NCBI GenBank assembly: GCA_934394615.1 | Contig: CAKRRJ010000104.1 | Coordinates: forward strand, 1 to 6,702 | Length of the DNA stretch: 6,702 nucleotides | Reading direction: 5' to 3' | From: an uncultured Lachnospiraceae bacterium | GTDB taxonomy: Bacteria > Bacillota > Clostridia > Lachnospirales > Lachnospiraceae | Shown here: piece by piece, positions 1 to 6,504 of the stretch | Numbering within the stretch: position 1 is the first letter of the stretch | Layout: every line of letters starts with the position of its first letter | The notes under the pieces: model-generated | The model's input: only the letters and a program-made list of their open reading frames with translations | What the model was told of the DNA's origin: nothing | Database searches by the model: none | Made by a program: the position numbers and the translations under genes

Positions 1-206
<206 letters not shown>

Positions 207-233
207 TCATACATATTAGTTTGTTCTATTTGT

Positions 234-261
234 ATTATAACACCCGTTTTGTAAATAGCAA
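234..261 (-). promoter_or_regulatory. Predicted housekeeping promoter of the J-domain gene
   Basis: Reading on the minus strand, TTGCTA (256-261) is followed after 16 bp by a perfect TATAAT (234-239). The -10 is preceded by TGT, giving an extended -10 (TGTTATAAT). Transcription would start near 227, leaving a leader of about 85 nt. It lies downstream of the DUF362 terminator, so the J-domain gene is probably its own transcription unit. Confidence 0.65.
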
Positions 262-280
262 GGGGGAAGAATAAATTTAA

Positions 281-340
281 CAGAAAAAACACAAAAGGCC
301 TTGGAAAACCGCGCATTGCAGCGCGTCTTCCCAGGCCTTT
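281..340 (-). terminator. Intrinsic terminator of the DUF362 gene
   Basis: AAAGGCCT (294-301) pairs with AGGCCTTT (333-340). The stem continues with GGAA/TTCC and, after a small bulge, CGCGC (314 side) with GCGCG around a six-base loop. On the minus strand the hairpin is followed by a T-rich stretch (complement of 281-296, including a run of six). It starts 15 bases beyond the DUF362 stop codon. On the plus strand no T-run follows, so it is directional for the minus strand. Confidence 0.88.
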
Positions 341-354
341 CATTGCATCCTTAT

Positions 355-1380
355 TTACTTATTGTATTTAATCTTTCTCACCTGACCAAACGGTACAACA
401 CCCTCAACTGCCTTCGCTGCATCAATAACTGCGTCGTCGTTATCCAAGTCGATGAGGCGGTAGCGGTCGTTGCCCATGCCCAGTTCCTTCATGTAGGAGA
501 GCTGACGCATGCTGTGACGGGTGAGCATACGCTCAGTCAGAGCCTTATGGTCCTCTTCCTTCATGGCAAATACCATATCTACGCAGGCCTGGTCTGCAGC
601 CAGGATATCTGCAGATGCCACGATTCCTACATCCGGGGTGACTACCGGCTCTGCTCCTACGCCTTCACAGTCGCAGGAAACAGACATGTTGCGCATCACG
701 TTTACAAACGCGATGTGATCGCCAAAATGGTCTACTACAGACTTGGTGGATTCGCTGATGCGCTCCATCAGTTCCTCGGTGGCGATGCTCCACATATCAC
801 TGGAGCCCTCTGCGGTGTGGATCATGGCTTTACCGATACGTCCGTCTGCGCAGCCGATACCGATATTCTTGTTGGAACCGCCGAAGCCGCCCATGACATG
901 GCCCTTGAAGTGGGTCAGGACAAGCAGGGAATCGTAGTTTAACAGATTCTTGCCGACGCTCATCTCAGTGAACCACTTGCCGTTCTTTACCGGAAGCATT
1001 GCGGTTCCATCTTCATCCATAATGTCTACCGGACAGAAGGTCCAGCCATTGACCTTCAAAGTCTCTCTGTGCTGCTCAGTGGTATAACGGTCACCCTCGT
1101 AGTAGGTGTTGGTCTCTACAATGTTTGCCTCCGGAAGCTCGGATGCCAGAAGCTCTTTGACCCACGGACGCGGGATGATGTTCGGGCCGTTCTTCTCGCC
1201 GGTGTGAAGCTTCACGCCGGTCTTGCCGGAAATGTGCTCTTTGATGCGGTTGTAAACTTTCTTTAAACCTTCCTCGGAGAGATCTCTGGTGAAATAAACC
1301 ACAGATTCCTCGCCGGTTCTCTGGTCATACGGCACATACTGGCTGCCGTTGGTTGCTGCAACTGGTTTCTGGTCGCTCAT
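355..1380 (-). CDS. DUF362 domain-containing protein
   Basis: A 341-residue soluble protein of the DUF362 family, a widespread bacterial and archaeal family without a settled biochemical role. The family core is seen at residues 156-184 (THFKGHVMGGFGGSNKNIG and on to CADGRIGK) and around 236-270, where CDCEGVGAEP is followed by a conserved segment ending DQACVDMVF. Many DUF362 proteins end in a ferredoxin-like 4Fe-4S domain; this one has no CxxCxxC cluster, only scattered cysteines (C116, C177, C236, C238, C266). There is no signal peptide or membrane segment. The start is the second in-frame ATG, because AAAGGAGG sits seven bases upstream of it; the longer reading adds 16 residues encoded by the ribosome binding site and leader. 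It is monocistronic or the last gene of its unit, driven by a MerR-type promoter and followed by a strong terminator. Family assignment is secure; function unknown. Confidence 0.88.
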   Translation of the reverse strand: MSDQKPVAATNGSQYVPYDQRTGEESVVYFTRDLSEEGLKKVYNRIKEHISGKTGVKLHTGEKNGPNIIPRPWVKELLASELPEANIVETNTYYEGDRYTTEQHRETLKVNGWTFCPVDIMDEDGTAMLPVKNGKWFTEMSVGKNLLNYDSLLVLTHFKGHVMGGFGGSNKNIGIGCADGRIGKAMIHTAEGSSDMWSIATEELMERISESTKSVVDHFGDHIAFVNVMRNMSVSCDCEGVGAEPVVTPDVGIVASADILAADQACVDMVFAMKEEDHKALTERMLTRHSMRQLSYMKELGMGNDRYRLIDLDNDDAVIDAAKAVEGVVPFGQVRKIKYNK

Positions 1381-1441
1381 GAAATTTCCTCCTTTTTCTA
1401 TCGGTCGCTTTCCTATCTGAAAACGCAATTTTCTGAATACA

Positions 1442-1472
1442 TCATAGCACCTAAAGTTAACTTTACCTCAAG
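1442..1472 (-). promoter_or_regulatory. MerR-type promoter with 19-bp spacer and central palindrome, upstream of the DUF362 gene
   Basis: On the minus strand TTGAGG (1467-1472) and TATGAT (1442-1447) are separated by 19 bp instead of the usual 17. The spacer holds the perfect 14-bp palindrome TAAAGTTAACTTTA (1453-1466). An over-long spacer with a dyad between -35 and -10 is the signature of promoters activated by MerR-family regulators, which untwist the DNA when they sense their ligand; the core GTTAAC resembles SoxR-type and AdhR-type boxes. Transcription would start near 1435, 55 nt before the DUF362 start codon. No MerR gene is in the window. Confidence 0.75.
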
Positions 1473-1564
1473 CATTTTTTCAAAATTACTTATGAACTTT
1501 TCCAATTCTGTCCTATACGATAACCATCTGACTCACCGCAAATCAGCCTGTGAATGCCCGTTTT

Positions 1565-2104
1565 CTAAAATTCATACCGCACAACCGCACAGTTCTTCAC
1601 GCCATAACCCGCAAACTCCTCATTGGTCATGTCCGCGAAATAAGACTGCACCACCCTGGCAATTCCGTTGTGCGCCACCAGAATATAGGTTGTTTCATCC
1701 GACTGTGCCTTGATATCATCCAACAGGTTATAAATACGCTGTGCCAGACGCAGCATGGATTCACCGCCCTCGTAGCTGCACGCGAAAGACTGCTTCGCCT
1801 TTTTAAACTCCGCACCGTCTCTTGGCGTGGATTCCCACTTTCCAAAATTCTGCTCTTTTAAGCGCGGCTCCACCCGTGCCGGAATACCAGTGATTTCGGA
1901 AATATGCTTTGCAGTATCAGCCGCACGCATCAGCGGGGAATATAAAATCTCATCTGCATGAATGTGTTCTTCCAGAATCTTTTTTCCGGTTTCAATAGCC
2001 TGCTGATGTCCCAGCTCTGTCAGGGCAATATCCGTTGCCCCGCAGATTTTTCCTTCCACATTCCATACCGTTTGTCCGTGTCTTACAAAATAAAAATGTC
2101 CCAT
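1565..2104 (-). CDS. Histidine phosphatase family protein (phosphoglycerate-mutase-like)
   Basis: A 179-residue cytoplasmic enzyme of the histidine phosphatase superfamily, which forms a phospho-histidine intermediate. Visible elements in order: FVRHGQT at residues 6-12 with the nucleophile His9 inside the RHG motif, the SPLMRAADTA segment at 56-65 with a phosphate-pocket Arg60, LKEQNFGKWE at 82-91 with the likely acid Glu84, GGES at 113-116, and LVAHNG at 142-147 with the second catalytic His145. The length is normal for small members of the family, which include alpha-ribazole phosphatase (CobC) and broad-specificity phosphatases; no cobalamin genes are nearby, so the substrate cannot be named. 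The start is MGHFYF, not the ATG nine codons earlier, because AAAGGAG lies eight bases before it. It diverges from sigG and is 184 bp upstream of the DUF362 gene on the same strand with no clear terminator between. Confidence 0.9.
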   Translation of the reverse strand: MGHFYFVRHGQTVWNVEGKICGATDIALTELGHQQAIETGKKILEEHIHADEILYSPLMRAADTAKHISEITGIPARVEPRLKEQNFGKWESTPRDGAEFKKAKQSFACSYEGGESMLRLAQRIYNLLDDIKAQSDETTYILVAHNGIARVVQSYFADMTNEEFAGYGVKNCAVVRYEF

Positions 2105-2153
2105 GACTCTGCTCCTTTTGTTATCCTGCAATCGTATTTTCTCTTATACCACC

Positions 2154-2182
2154 ATGATAAACAAGCACTCTCAAAAATGCAA
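2154..2182 (-). promoter_or_regulatory. Possible promoter of the histidine phosphatase gene
   Basis: On the minus strand TTGCAT (2177-2182) and TATCAT (2154-2159) are 17 bp apart. The -10 is one base from consensus; the -35 shares only TTG. The predicted leader is about 43 nt. It is the best pair in this divergent region, but weak. Confidence 0.4.
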
Positions 2183-2213
2183 CGTCAAAATTACCTTCTT
2201 ACATTTTCTGGAA

Positions 2214-2243
2214 GTATAATTATGCGCATTTTCGTAAATCATG
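2214..2243 (+). promoter_or_regulatory. Predicted sigma-F promoter of sigG
   Basis: GTATA (2214-2218) matches the sigma-F -35 consensus GYWTA exactly. After 15 bp comes GTAAATCATG (2234-2243), which fits the sigma-F -10 consensus GGNRANAHTR at eight of ten positions. In Bacillus subtilis the sigma-G gene is transcribed by sigma-F in the forespore, so this is the expected type. A further CATACCA at 2256-2262, with GTAAA 17 bp upstream of it, resembles a sigma-G -10 (CATNNTA) and might allow autoregulation, but is less convincing. Confidence 0.55.
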
Positions 2244-2293
2244 TTTTATGTATCACATACCAGAACATAACACGATTTGCGGAGGTAAGGAAC

Positions 2294-3070
2294 ATGGCAG
2301 GCTACAAAGTGGAAATCTGCGGAGTCAATACGGCGAAGCTGCCCCTGCTTACGAATGAAGAAAAGAATGAACTGTTTCGAAAAATCCTGGACGGCGACAC
2401 CGAAGCAAGAGAACAGTACATCAAAGGAAATCTGCGGCTGGTCTTAAGTGTAATCCAGCGTTTTTCCAGCAGCAGCGAAAATGTGGATGACCTCTTTCAG
2501 ATTGGATGTATCGGGCTGATCAAAGCCATCGACAATTTTGATATTAACCAGAATGTCCGGTTTTCCACCTACGCGGTACCCATGATTCTGGGCGAAGTGC
2601 GCCGCTATCTGCGCGACAATAACTCCATCCGGGTCAGCCGTTCCCTGCGGGATACCGCCTACAAGGCCATCTACGCAAGGGAAGGCCTGACGCGCAAAAA
2701 CTCCCGCGAACCAACCCTCATGGAGATTGCCGAGGAGATTGGTATCAGCAAGGAAGACATCACTTACGCGTTAGATGCCATCCAGAGCCCCGTCAGTCTC
2801 TACGAACCCATCTACACCGACGGCGGCGACCCGCTCTATGTGATGGATCAGATTAAAGATAAGAAGAGTTCCGAGGAAAACTGGGTAGAAGAAATCTCCC
2901 TGCGCGAGGCTATGGACCGACTTCCCGGGCGCGAACGCCACATCATCGACCTGCGTTTCTTTGAAGGCAAGACCCAGACCGAGGTTGCTGAGGAAATTCA
3001 CATCAGCCAGGCGCAGGTGTCAAGGCTGGAGAAAAACGCGCTGAAAACCATGCGGAACTACCTGAACTGA
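2294..3070 (+). CDS. sigG: RNA polymerase sporulation sigma factor SigG
   Basis: A 258-residue sigma-70-family factor that drives late forespore genes (spore DNA protection, germination). The N-terminus MAGYKVEICGVNTAKLPLLT is the distinctive sigma-G opening. Region 2 spans about 40-110, with NLRLVLSVIQRF, DDLFQIGCIGLIKAIDNF and FSTYAVPMILGEVRRYLRDN, which contact core polymerase and the -10. Region 3 is about 118-195 with VSRSLRDTAYKA and the FEPIY/GGDPLYVMDQI-type segment at 171-187. Region 4 is about 205-256 with the helix-turn-helix TQTEVAEEIHISQAQVSRLE for the -35. Length matches the Bacillus protein (260). The start is fixed by GGAGG at 2281-2285; the open frame extends upstream to 1958, but that part is antisense to the phosphatase gene. 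In many Firmicutes sigG follows spoIIGA-sigE; here it stands alone with its own promoter. Confidence 0.96.
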   Translation: MAGYKVEICGVNTAKLPLLTNEEKNELFRKILDGDTEAREQYIKGNLRLVLSVIQRFSSSSENVDDLFQIGCIGLIKAIDNFDINQNVRFSTYAVPMILGEVRRYLRDNNSIRVSRSLRDTAYKAIYAREGLTRKNSREPTLMEIAEEIGISKEDITYALDAIQSPVSLYEPIYTDGGDPLYVMDQIKDKKSSEENWVEEISLREAMDRLPGRERHIIDLRFFEGKTQTEVAEEIHISQAQVSRLEKNALKTMRNYLN

Positions 3071-3127
3071 TTTCCAGGAATACACTGGGAAATTACAAAT
3101 CCGTGAACTTTCCAAAAACACCAAAAC

Positions 3128-3166
3128 AAGGGCGAAGCCCCTCCATTTTCAGGAGACTTCGCCCTT
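3128..3166. terminator. Shared bidirectional terminator between sigG and the isomerase gene
   Basis: AAGGGCGAAG (3128-3137) pairs perfectly with CTTCGCCCTT (3157-3166). The inner stem CTCC/GGAG (3141-3144 with 3152-3155) closes a short loop. On the minus strand it is followed by TTGTTTTGGTGTTTTT, a good T-tract, so it ends the sugar operon. On the plus strand only TTTG follows, so termination after sigG is likely but weaker. It lies in the gap between two converging stop codons. Confidence 0.85.
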
Positions 3167-3188
3167 TGATGATACAAATCCCATAATC

Positions 3189-4673
3189 CTATGCAAATGG
3201 ATTCTCTGTCGGATAACGCACGCCAGCCGGCTGGTTGTAGCCGATTTCTTTCACATCAACTCCAACATACTTAAACACCTCATACAGTGCCTTTCCATAA
3301 TGGCCGAATGCTACTGCGCCATGGTGCGGGAAACTGCCCTCGATCAGAACATGACGGTAGAAGCGCTTCATCTCCGGAATCGCGAACACGCCGATGCTGC
3401 CGAAAGAATGGGTTGCCACCGGCAGGACCTCACCGTTTGCGACATAAGCGCGCAGCTTGTTGTCTGCGGTGCTCTGCAGACGGAAGAAGGTGATGTCGCC
3501 CGGAACAATATCGCCCTCCAGGGTTCCCTGGGTTACCTCTTCCGGAAGGCTTCTTGCCATGATCAGCTGATACTTCATCTGGCAGAAGGACAGTTTCTTC
3601 GTGGTGGTGTTGCCGCAGTGGAAGCCCATGAAGACATCGTGGCTCTTGTAGTCAAATTTATCCTTGATCTCGCTGTCGTAAAGGTCATACGGTACCGTGT
3701 TGTTGATATCCAGAAGGGTCACTGCATCCTGGCTGACGCAGGTTCCGATGAACTCGCTTAAGCAGCCGTAGATATCTACCTCGCAGGATACCGGGATGCC
3801 GCGGCCGGTCAGACGGCTGTTGACATAGCACGGCACAAAGCCAAACTGGGTCTGGAATGCAGGCCAGCATTTTCCGGCAATAGCCACGTATTTGCGGTAG
3901 CCTTTATGTGCCTCGATCCAGTCACGCAGGGTCAGCTCATACTGGGCCAGCTTCGGCAGGATCTCTGGCTTCTTGTTGCCTTCCCCCAGTTCTTTTTCCA
4001 TATCTGCCACAACATCCGGAATTCTCGGGTCTCCCTCATGCTTGTTGAAAGCCTCAAACAGATCCAGCTCAGAATTCTCTTCAATCTCCACGCCCAGATT
4101 GTAAAGCTGCTTGATCGGCGCGTTGCATGCCAGGAAGTTTAACGGTCTCGGACCAAAGCTGATGATCTTTAAGTCAGACAGACCGATAACAGCTCTCGCG
4201 ATTGGTAAAAACTCGTGGATCATATCTGCGCACTCGTCGGCGGTTCCCACCGGATATTCCGGGATGTACGCTTTGATGTTGCGCAGAGCCAGGTTATAGC
4301 TTGCGTTCAGCATGCCGCAGTAAGCGTCACCACGTCCCTGTACCAGGTTGTCCTTGCCCTCCTCTGCTGCGGCAACAAACATTTTCGGCCCATCAAAATG
4401 TTTCGCCAGCAGGGTCTCAGAAATTTCCGGTCCGAAGTTTCCAAGGTATACGACCAGCGCGTTGCAGCCGGCCGCCTTGATATCCTCCAGTGCCTGCACC
4501 ATGTGGATCTCGCTCTCCACGATGCAGACCGGGCATTCATAAATATCCTTTGCGTCATACTTTTTGCTGTACGCGTCCACCAGCGCTTTTCTGCGGTTTA
4601 CGGACAGAGACTCCGGGAAACAGTCACGGCTCACCGCAACGATGCCTGCTTTTACTTCTGGAATGTTGTTCAT
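3189..4673 (-). CDS. L-fucose/L-arabinose isomerase family protein
   Basis: A 494-residue cytoplasmic aldose-ketose isomerase of the FucI/AraA fold, metal (usually Mn) dependent. Candidate ligands are Glu298 in PVSCEVDIYG and Asp322 in TLLDINNTVPYD. These are 24 residues apart, the same spacing as the ligands Glu337 and Asp361 of Escherichia coli FucI (recalled, not aligned here). A C-terminal His from GSFPHHG (450-451) is the probable third ligand. It is shorter than E. coli FucI (591), as usual for the related clostridial group. The start follows AGGAGGG with good spacing. It lies 42 bp behind xylB on the same strand, so the two are one operon: this enzyme would make the ketopentose that XylB phosphorylates. 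Substrate is uncertain: D-xylose, D-lyxose, D-arabinose and L-arabinose are all conceivable. I therefore give no gene symbol. Family is secure, substrate is not. Confidence 0.88.
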   Translation of the reverse strand: MNNIPEVKAGIVAVSRDCFPESLSVNRRKALVDAYSKKYDAKDIYECPVCIVESEIHMVQALEDIKAAGCNALVVYLGNFGPEISETLLAKHFDGPKMFVAAAEEGKDNLVQGRGDAYCGMLNASYNLALRNIKAYIPEYPVGTADECADMIHEFLPIARAVIGLSDLKIISFGPRPLNFLACNAPIKQLYNLGVEIEENSELDLFEAFNKHEGDPRIPDVVADMEKELGEGNKKPEILPKLAQYELTLRDWIEAHKGYRKYVAIAGKCWPAFQTQFGFVPCYVNSRLTGRGIPVSCEVDIYGCLSEFIGTCVSQDAVTLLDINNTVPYDLYDSEIKDKFDYKSHDVFMGFHCGNTTTKKLSFCQMKYQLIMARSLPEEVTQGTLEGDIVPGDITFFRLQSTADNKLRAYVANGEVLPVATHSFGSIGVFAIPEMKRFYRHVLIEGSFPHHGAVAFGHYGKALYEVFKYVGVDVKEIGYNQPAGVRYPTENPFA

Positions 4674-4715
4674 GTGCTTACCCTCCTGATATAAATGTGA
4701 ATTTCCATCATGCTT

Positions 4716-6185
4716 TTATTGAATCAACGCAAATAATGGTTTGCATGCCGGATAGATCTGTTTGAATGTCTGATAGCGTTTTTCATATTTTGCCGCCAGT
4801 TCCGGTTCCGGCTCCACGGTTCCGGTAACCTTCACCAGTTTCCGCGCCGCTGCTTCCACGCTCTCATATTCTCCACAGGCAACCGCCGCCAGCATGGCAC
4901 CGCCCAGCGCCGGTCCTTCCTCGCTCTCAATCATATCGACTTTTACATTCATGACATTGGCAATGATCTTTCTCCAAAGCGGGCTTTTGGCTCCGCCGCC
5001 GCAGATCTTGGTCCGCTCAATCCGAATACCGAGAGATTTTGCCACTTCCAGGGAATCCCGCAGCGCAAAAGCCACACCTTCCAAAACTGCCTGCGTCATA
5101 TCTGTCCGGCTGGTGTCCATGGTCATGCCGATGAAAGTGCCGCGGGCATTCGGGTCATTGTGCGGCGAACGCTCTCCCATCAGATACGGCAGAAAATACA
5201 CGTGGTTTTCTCCCAGTTTTGTGATGGCTTCCTGCTCCTTTGCATAGTCCGAGGTCTCAAGAATCCCGTCCATCCACCACTTGTTGCAGGAGGCCGCGCT
5301 GAGCATGCAGCCCATCAGGTGATAATGACCATCGGCATGGGCAAAGGCGTGCAGGGCGTTGTGGCTGTCTACACCGAATTTTTCCGAAGAAATGAAAATG
5401 GTTCCGCTGGTACCCAGGGAAATATTGCACATGCCATCTCCCACGGTTCCGGTTCCGACTGCTGCCGCCGCATTATCTCCGGCACCGGCCGCTACCCGGA
5501 CAGTATGCGGAATTCCCAGTTCATCGGCAATCGCCGGAAGCACCGTTCCCACCGTCTCATAAGATTCATAAACCTTCGCCAGCTGCTCCGGGCGCACACC
5601 GCAGATCTCACACATCTCCTTCGACCAGCAGCGGTTCTTCACGTCAAACAGCAGCATGCCGGACGCATCCGACACATCGGTGCAGTGTACGCCGGTCAGG
5701 CGGTACGCGATATAATCCTTCGGAAGCATGATCTTCGCGATCCGCGCAAAGTTCTCCGGCTCCTTGTTTCTGACCCACAGAATCTTCGGCGCGGTAAATC
5801 CCGTAAAGGAAATGTTGGCCGTATATTCGGAAAGCTTTTCTTTGCCGATCACGTTGTTCAGGTAATCACATTCCTCCCAGGTCCGTCCATCGTTCCAGAG
5901 AAGTGCCGGACGGATTACTCTGTCCGCCTCGTCCAGGATGACAAGCCCATGCATCTGCCCGCCAAAGCTGATGCCTGCCACCTGCTCTTTGTCACTGCCA
6001 TCCAGCAGTTCCTTCAGCCCGTCCATGGTCCCCGCAAACCAGTCTTCCGGTTTCTGTTCCGACCAGCCCGGATGTGGGAAATAAATAGGATACTCTTTCG
6101 AAACGATCTTTTTGATCTGACCTGCTCCGTCCATCAAAAGCAGTTTTACCGCCGATGTTCCAAGATCTATTCCAATGTAAAGCAT
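4716..6185 (-). CDS. xylB: Xylulokinase
   Basis: A 489-residue FGGY-family sugar kinase that phosphorylates D-xylulose with ATP to D-xylulose 5-phosphate, feeding the pentose phosphate pathway. The first ATPase motif is GIDLGTSAVK (residues 5-14). GGQMHG at 75-80 and LLWNDGRT at 95-102 are the xylulokinase sugar-binding segments, and GAGDNAA at 234-240 holds the likely catalytic base Asp237. Nucleotide-site motifs are SLGTSG (256-261) and the FGGY signature starting GGGAKSPLWRKI (396-407). Length is normal. The start MLYIGID is chosen because AAAAAGGAGGAG lies just before it; the frame stays open for 37 codons upstream, but these cover the promoter and operator. It is the first gene of the operon with the isomerase. 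Related FGGY kinases act on other ketoses, so xylulose specificity is a strong family-based inference. Confidence 0.92.
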   Translation of the reverse strand: MLYIGIDLGTSAVKLLLMDGAGQIKKIVSKEYPIYFPHPGWSEQKPEDWFAGTMDGLKELLDGSDKEQVAGISFGGQMHGLVILDEADRVIRPALLWNDGRTWEECDYLNNVIGKEKLSEYTANISFTGFTAPKILWVRNKEPENFARIAKIMLPKDYIAYRLTGVHCTDVSDASGMLLFDVKNRCWSKEMCEICGVRPEQLAKVYESYETVGTVLPAIADELGIPHTVRVAAGAGDNAAAAVGTGTVGDGMCNISLGTSGTIFISSEKFGVDSHNALHAFAHADGHYHLMGCMLSAASCNKWWMDGILETSDYAKEQEAITKLGENHVYFLPYLMGERSPHNDPNARGTFIGMTMDTSRTDMTQAVLEGVAFALRDSLEVAKSLGIRIERTKICGGGAKSPLWRKIIANVMNVKVDMIESEEGPALGGAMLAAVACGEYESVEAAARKLVKVTGTVEPEPELAAKYEKRYQTFKQIYPACKPLFALIQ

Positions 6186-6241
6186 GTCCGCTCCTCCTTT
6201 TTCCTGACGCACATATCGTTTTCTTCCTATTTTTCTCAATT

Positions 6242-6255
6242 CGTGCACGTGCACG
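6242..6255. promoter_or_regulatory. Operator 1: LacI-type palindrome at the xylB transcription start
   Basis: CGTGCACGTGCACG is a perfect 14-bp palindrome with the central CG typical of LacI/GalR operators. It covers about +6 to +19 of the predicted xylB transcript. Bound protein would block transcription. The likely ligand is the LacI-family protein that starts at 6662, because a second copy stands beside that gene's promoter. Confidence 0.75.
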
Positions 6256-6267
6256 TTTCTGAGTCTT

Positions 6268-6296
6268 ATCTTATCGTTTTTGAGAACACTTTTCAA
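6268..6296 (-). promoter_or_regulatory. Predicted promoter of the xylB-isomerase operon
   Basis: On the minus strand TTGAAA (6291-6296) and TAAGAT (6268-6273) are exactly 17 bp apart, a good housekeeping promoter. Transcription would begin near 6261, about 75 nt before the xylB start codon. The 14-bp operator palindrome begins some six bases after that point, the usual place for a repressor block. Confidence 0.7.
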
Positions 6297-6428
6297 TACT
6301 TTGACCAGAATTTTTCTGTCTTGCGTTTTATTTTGTTAAAACCGCACAATTTTCATCTGCTTTTTCTTCGTTTCAGACCTGTTTTCTGTTCCATTTTCCC
6401 ATATTCGGTGTTTCTTTCCGCGTCATTT
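6297..6428. other. Pyrimidine-rich spacer in the divergent control region, no gene
   Basis: Between the xylB promoter and operator 2 the plus strand is strongly T/C-rich. I see no open frame with a ribosome binding site, no terminator and no convincing catabolite-repression (cre) site. The only structure is a small palindrome, CAGAA (6306-6310) with TTCTG (6314-6318), just upstream of the xylB -35. The A-rich minus strand here could act as an UP element. Confidence 0.45.
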
Positions 6429-6442
6429 CGTGCTCGTGCACG
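6429..6442. promoter_or_regulatory. Operator 2: second LacI-type site beside the regulator promoter
   Basis: CGTGCTCGTGCACG repeats operator 1 with one change (A to T), and the flanks match too: 20 of 21 bases are identical between 6240-6260 and 6427-6447, in direct orientation. It lies 12 bp upstream of the predicted -35 of the regulator gene. It would serve autoregulation or looping with operator 1, 187 bp away. Confidence 0.7.
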
Positions 6443-6454
6443 TTTCTTCCTCAT

Positions 6455-6483
6455 TTGACTTTTTCTCCTGTTTTGTGTATTGT
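6455..6483 (+). promoter_or_regulatory. Predicted promoter of the LacI-family regulator
   Basis: TTGACT (6455-6460) and TATTGT (6478-6483) are 17 bp apart. Transcription would start near 6490, giving a leader of about 170 nt that contains the whole 133-bp inserted element at 6505-6637. Confidence 0.65.
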
Positions 6484-6496
6484 TAAATGCAGAGAA

Positions 6497-6504
6497 TATA
6501 TTTC
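6497..6504 (+). repeat. Left copy of the 8-bp target-site duplication
   Basis: TATATTTC directly abuts the left inverted repeat of the MITE-like element and is identical to the copy at 6638-6645. Confidence 0.7.

Noticed and set aside
301..942. A 213-codon plus-strand frame opposite the DUF362 gene
   Set aside because: It starts inside the terminator hairpin, lacks a ribosome binding site, and mirrors the codon structure of the real gene on the other strand.
1473..1564. A terminator after the histidine phosphatase gene
   Set aside because: Only 4-bp pairings such as CTGA/TCAG are visible and no T-run follows, so read-through toward the DUF362 gene cannot be excluded.
1958..2293. N-terminal extension of sigG from an upstream ATG at 1958
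   Set aside because: The extension overlaps the phosphatase gene in antisense and the sigG promoter. The 2294 start has a strong GGAGG and gives the family's standard N-terminus.
3071..3092. Small hairpin TTTCCAG/CTGGGAAA directly after the sigG stop
   Set aside because: It has a bulged base and no T-tract; the strong hairpin at 3128-3166 explains termination better.
3300..3761. Plus-strand frames of 68 to 159 codons opposite the isomerase gene (also 3906-4142 and 4215-4694)
   Set aside because: All are antisense to a conserved enzyme, without ribosome binding sites or recognisable domains.
4770..4790. A cre-like catabolite repression site (TGAAAAACGCTATCA on the minus strand)
   Set aside because: The spacing is one base too long for the consensus and it lies at the 3' end of xylB coding sequence. 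No good cre was found in the control region either.
6186..6296. A 37-codon N-terminal extension of xylB
   Set aside because: It would put the ribosome binding site, operator and promoter inside the coding region; FGGY kinases start right at the GIDLGTS motif.
5160..6458. A 432-codon open frame on the plus strand opposite xylB
   Set aside because: It is fully antisense to a well-conserved xylulokinase and its promoter region, has no ribosome binding site, and its translation resembles no family I know.
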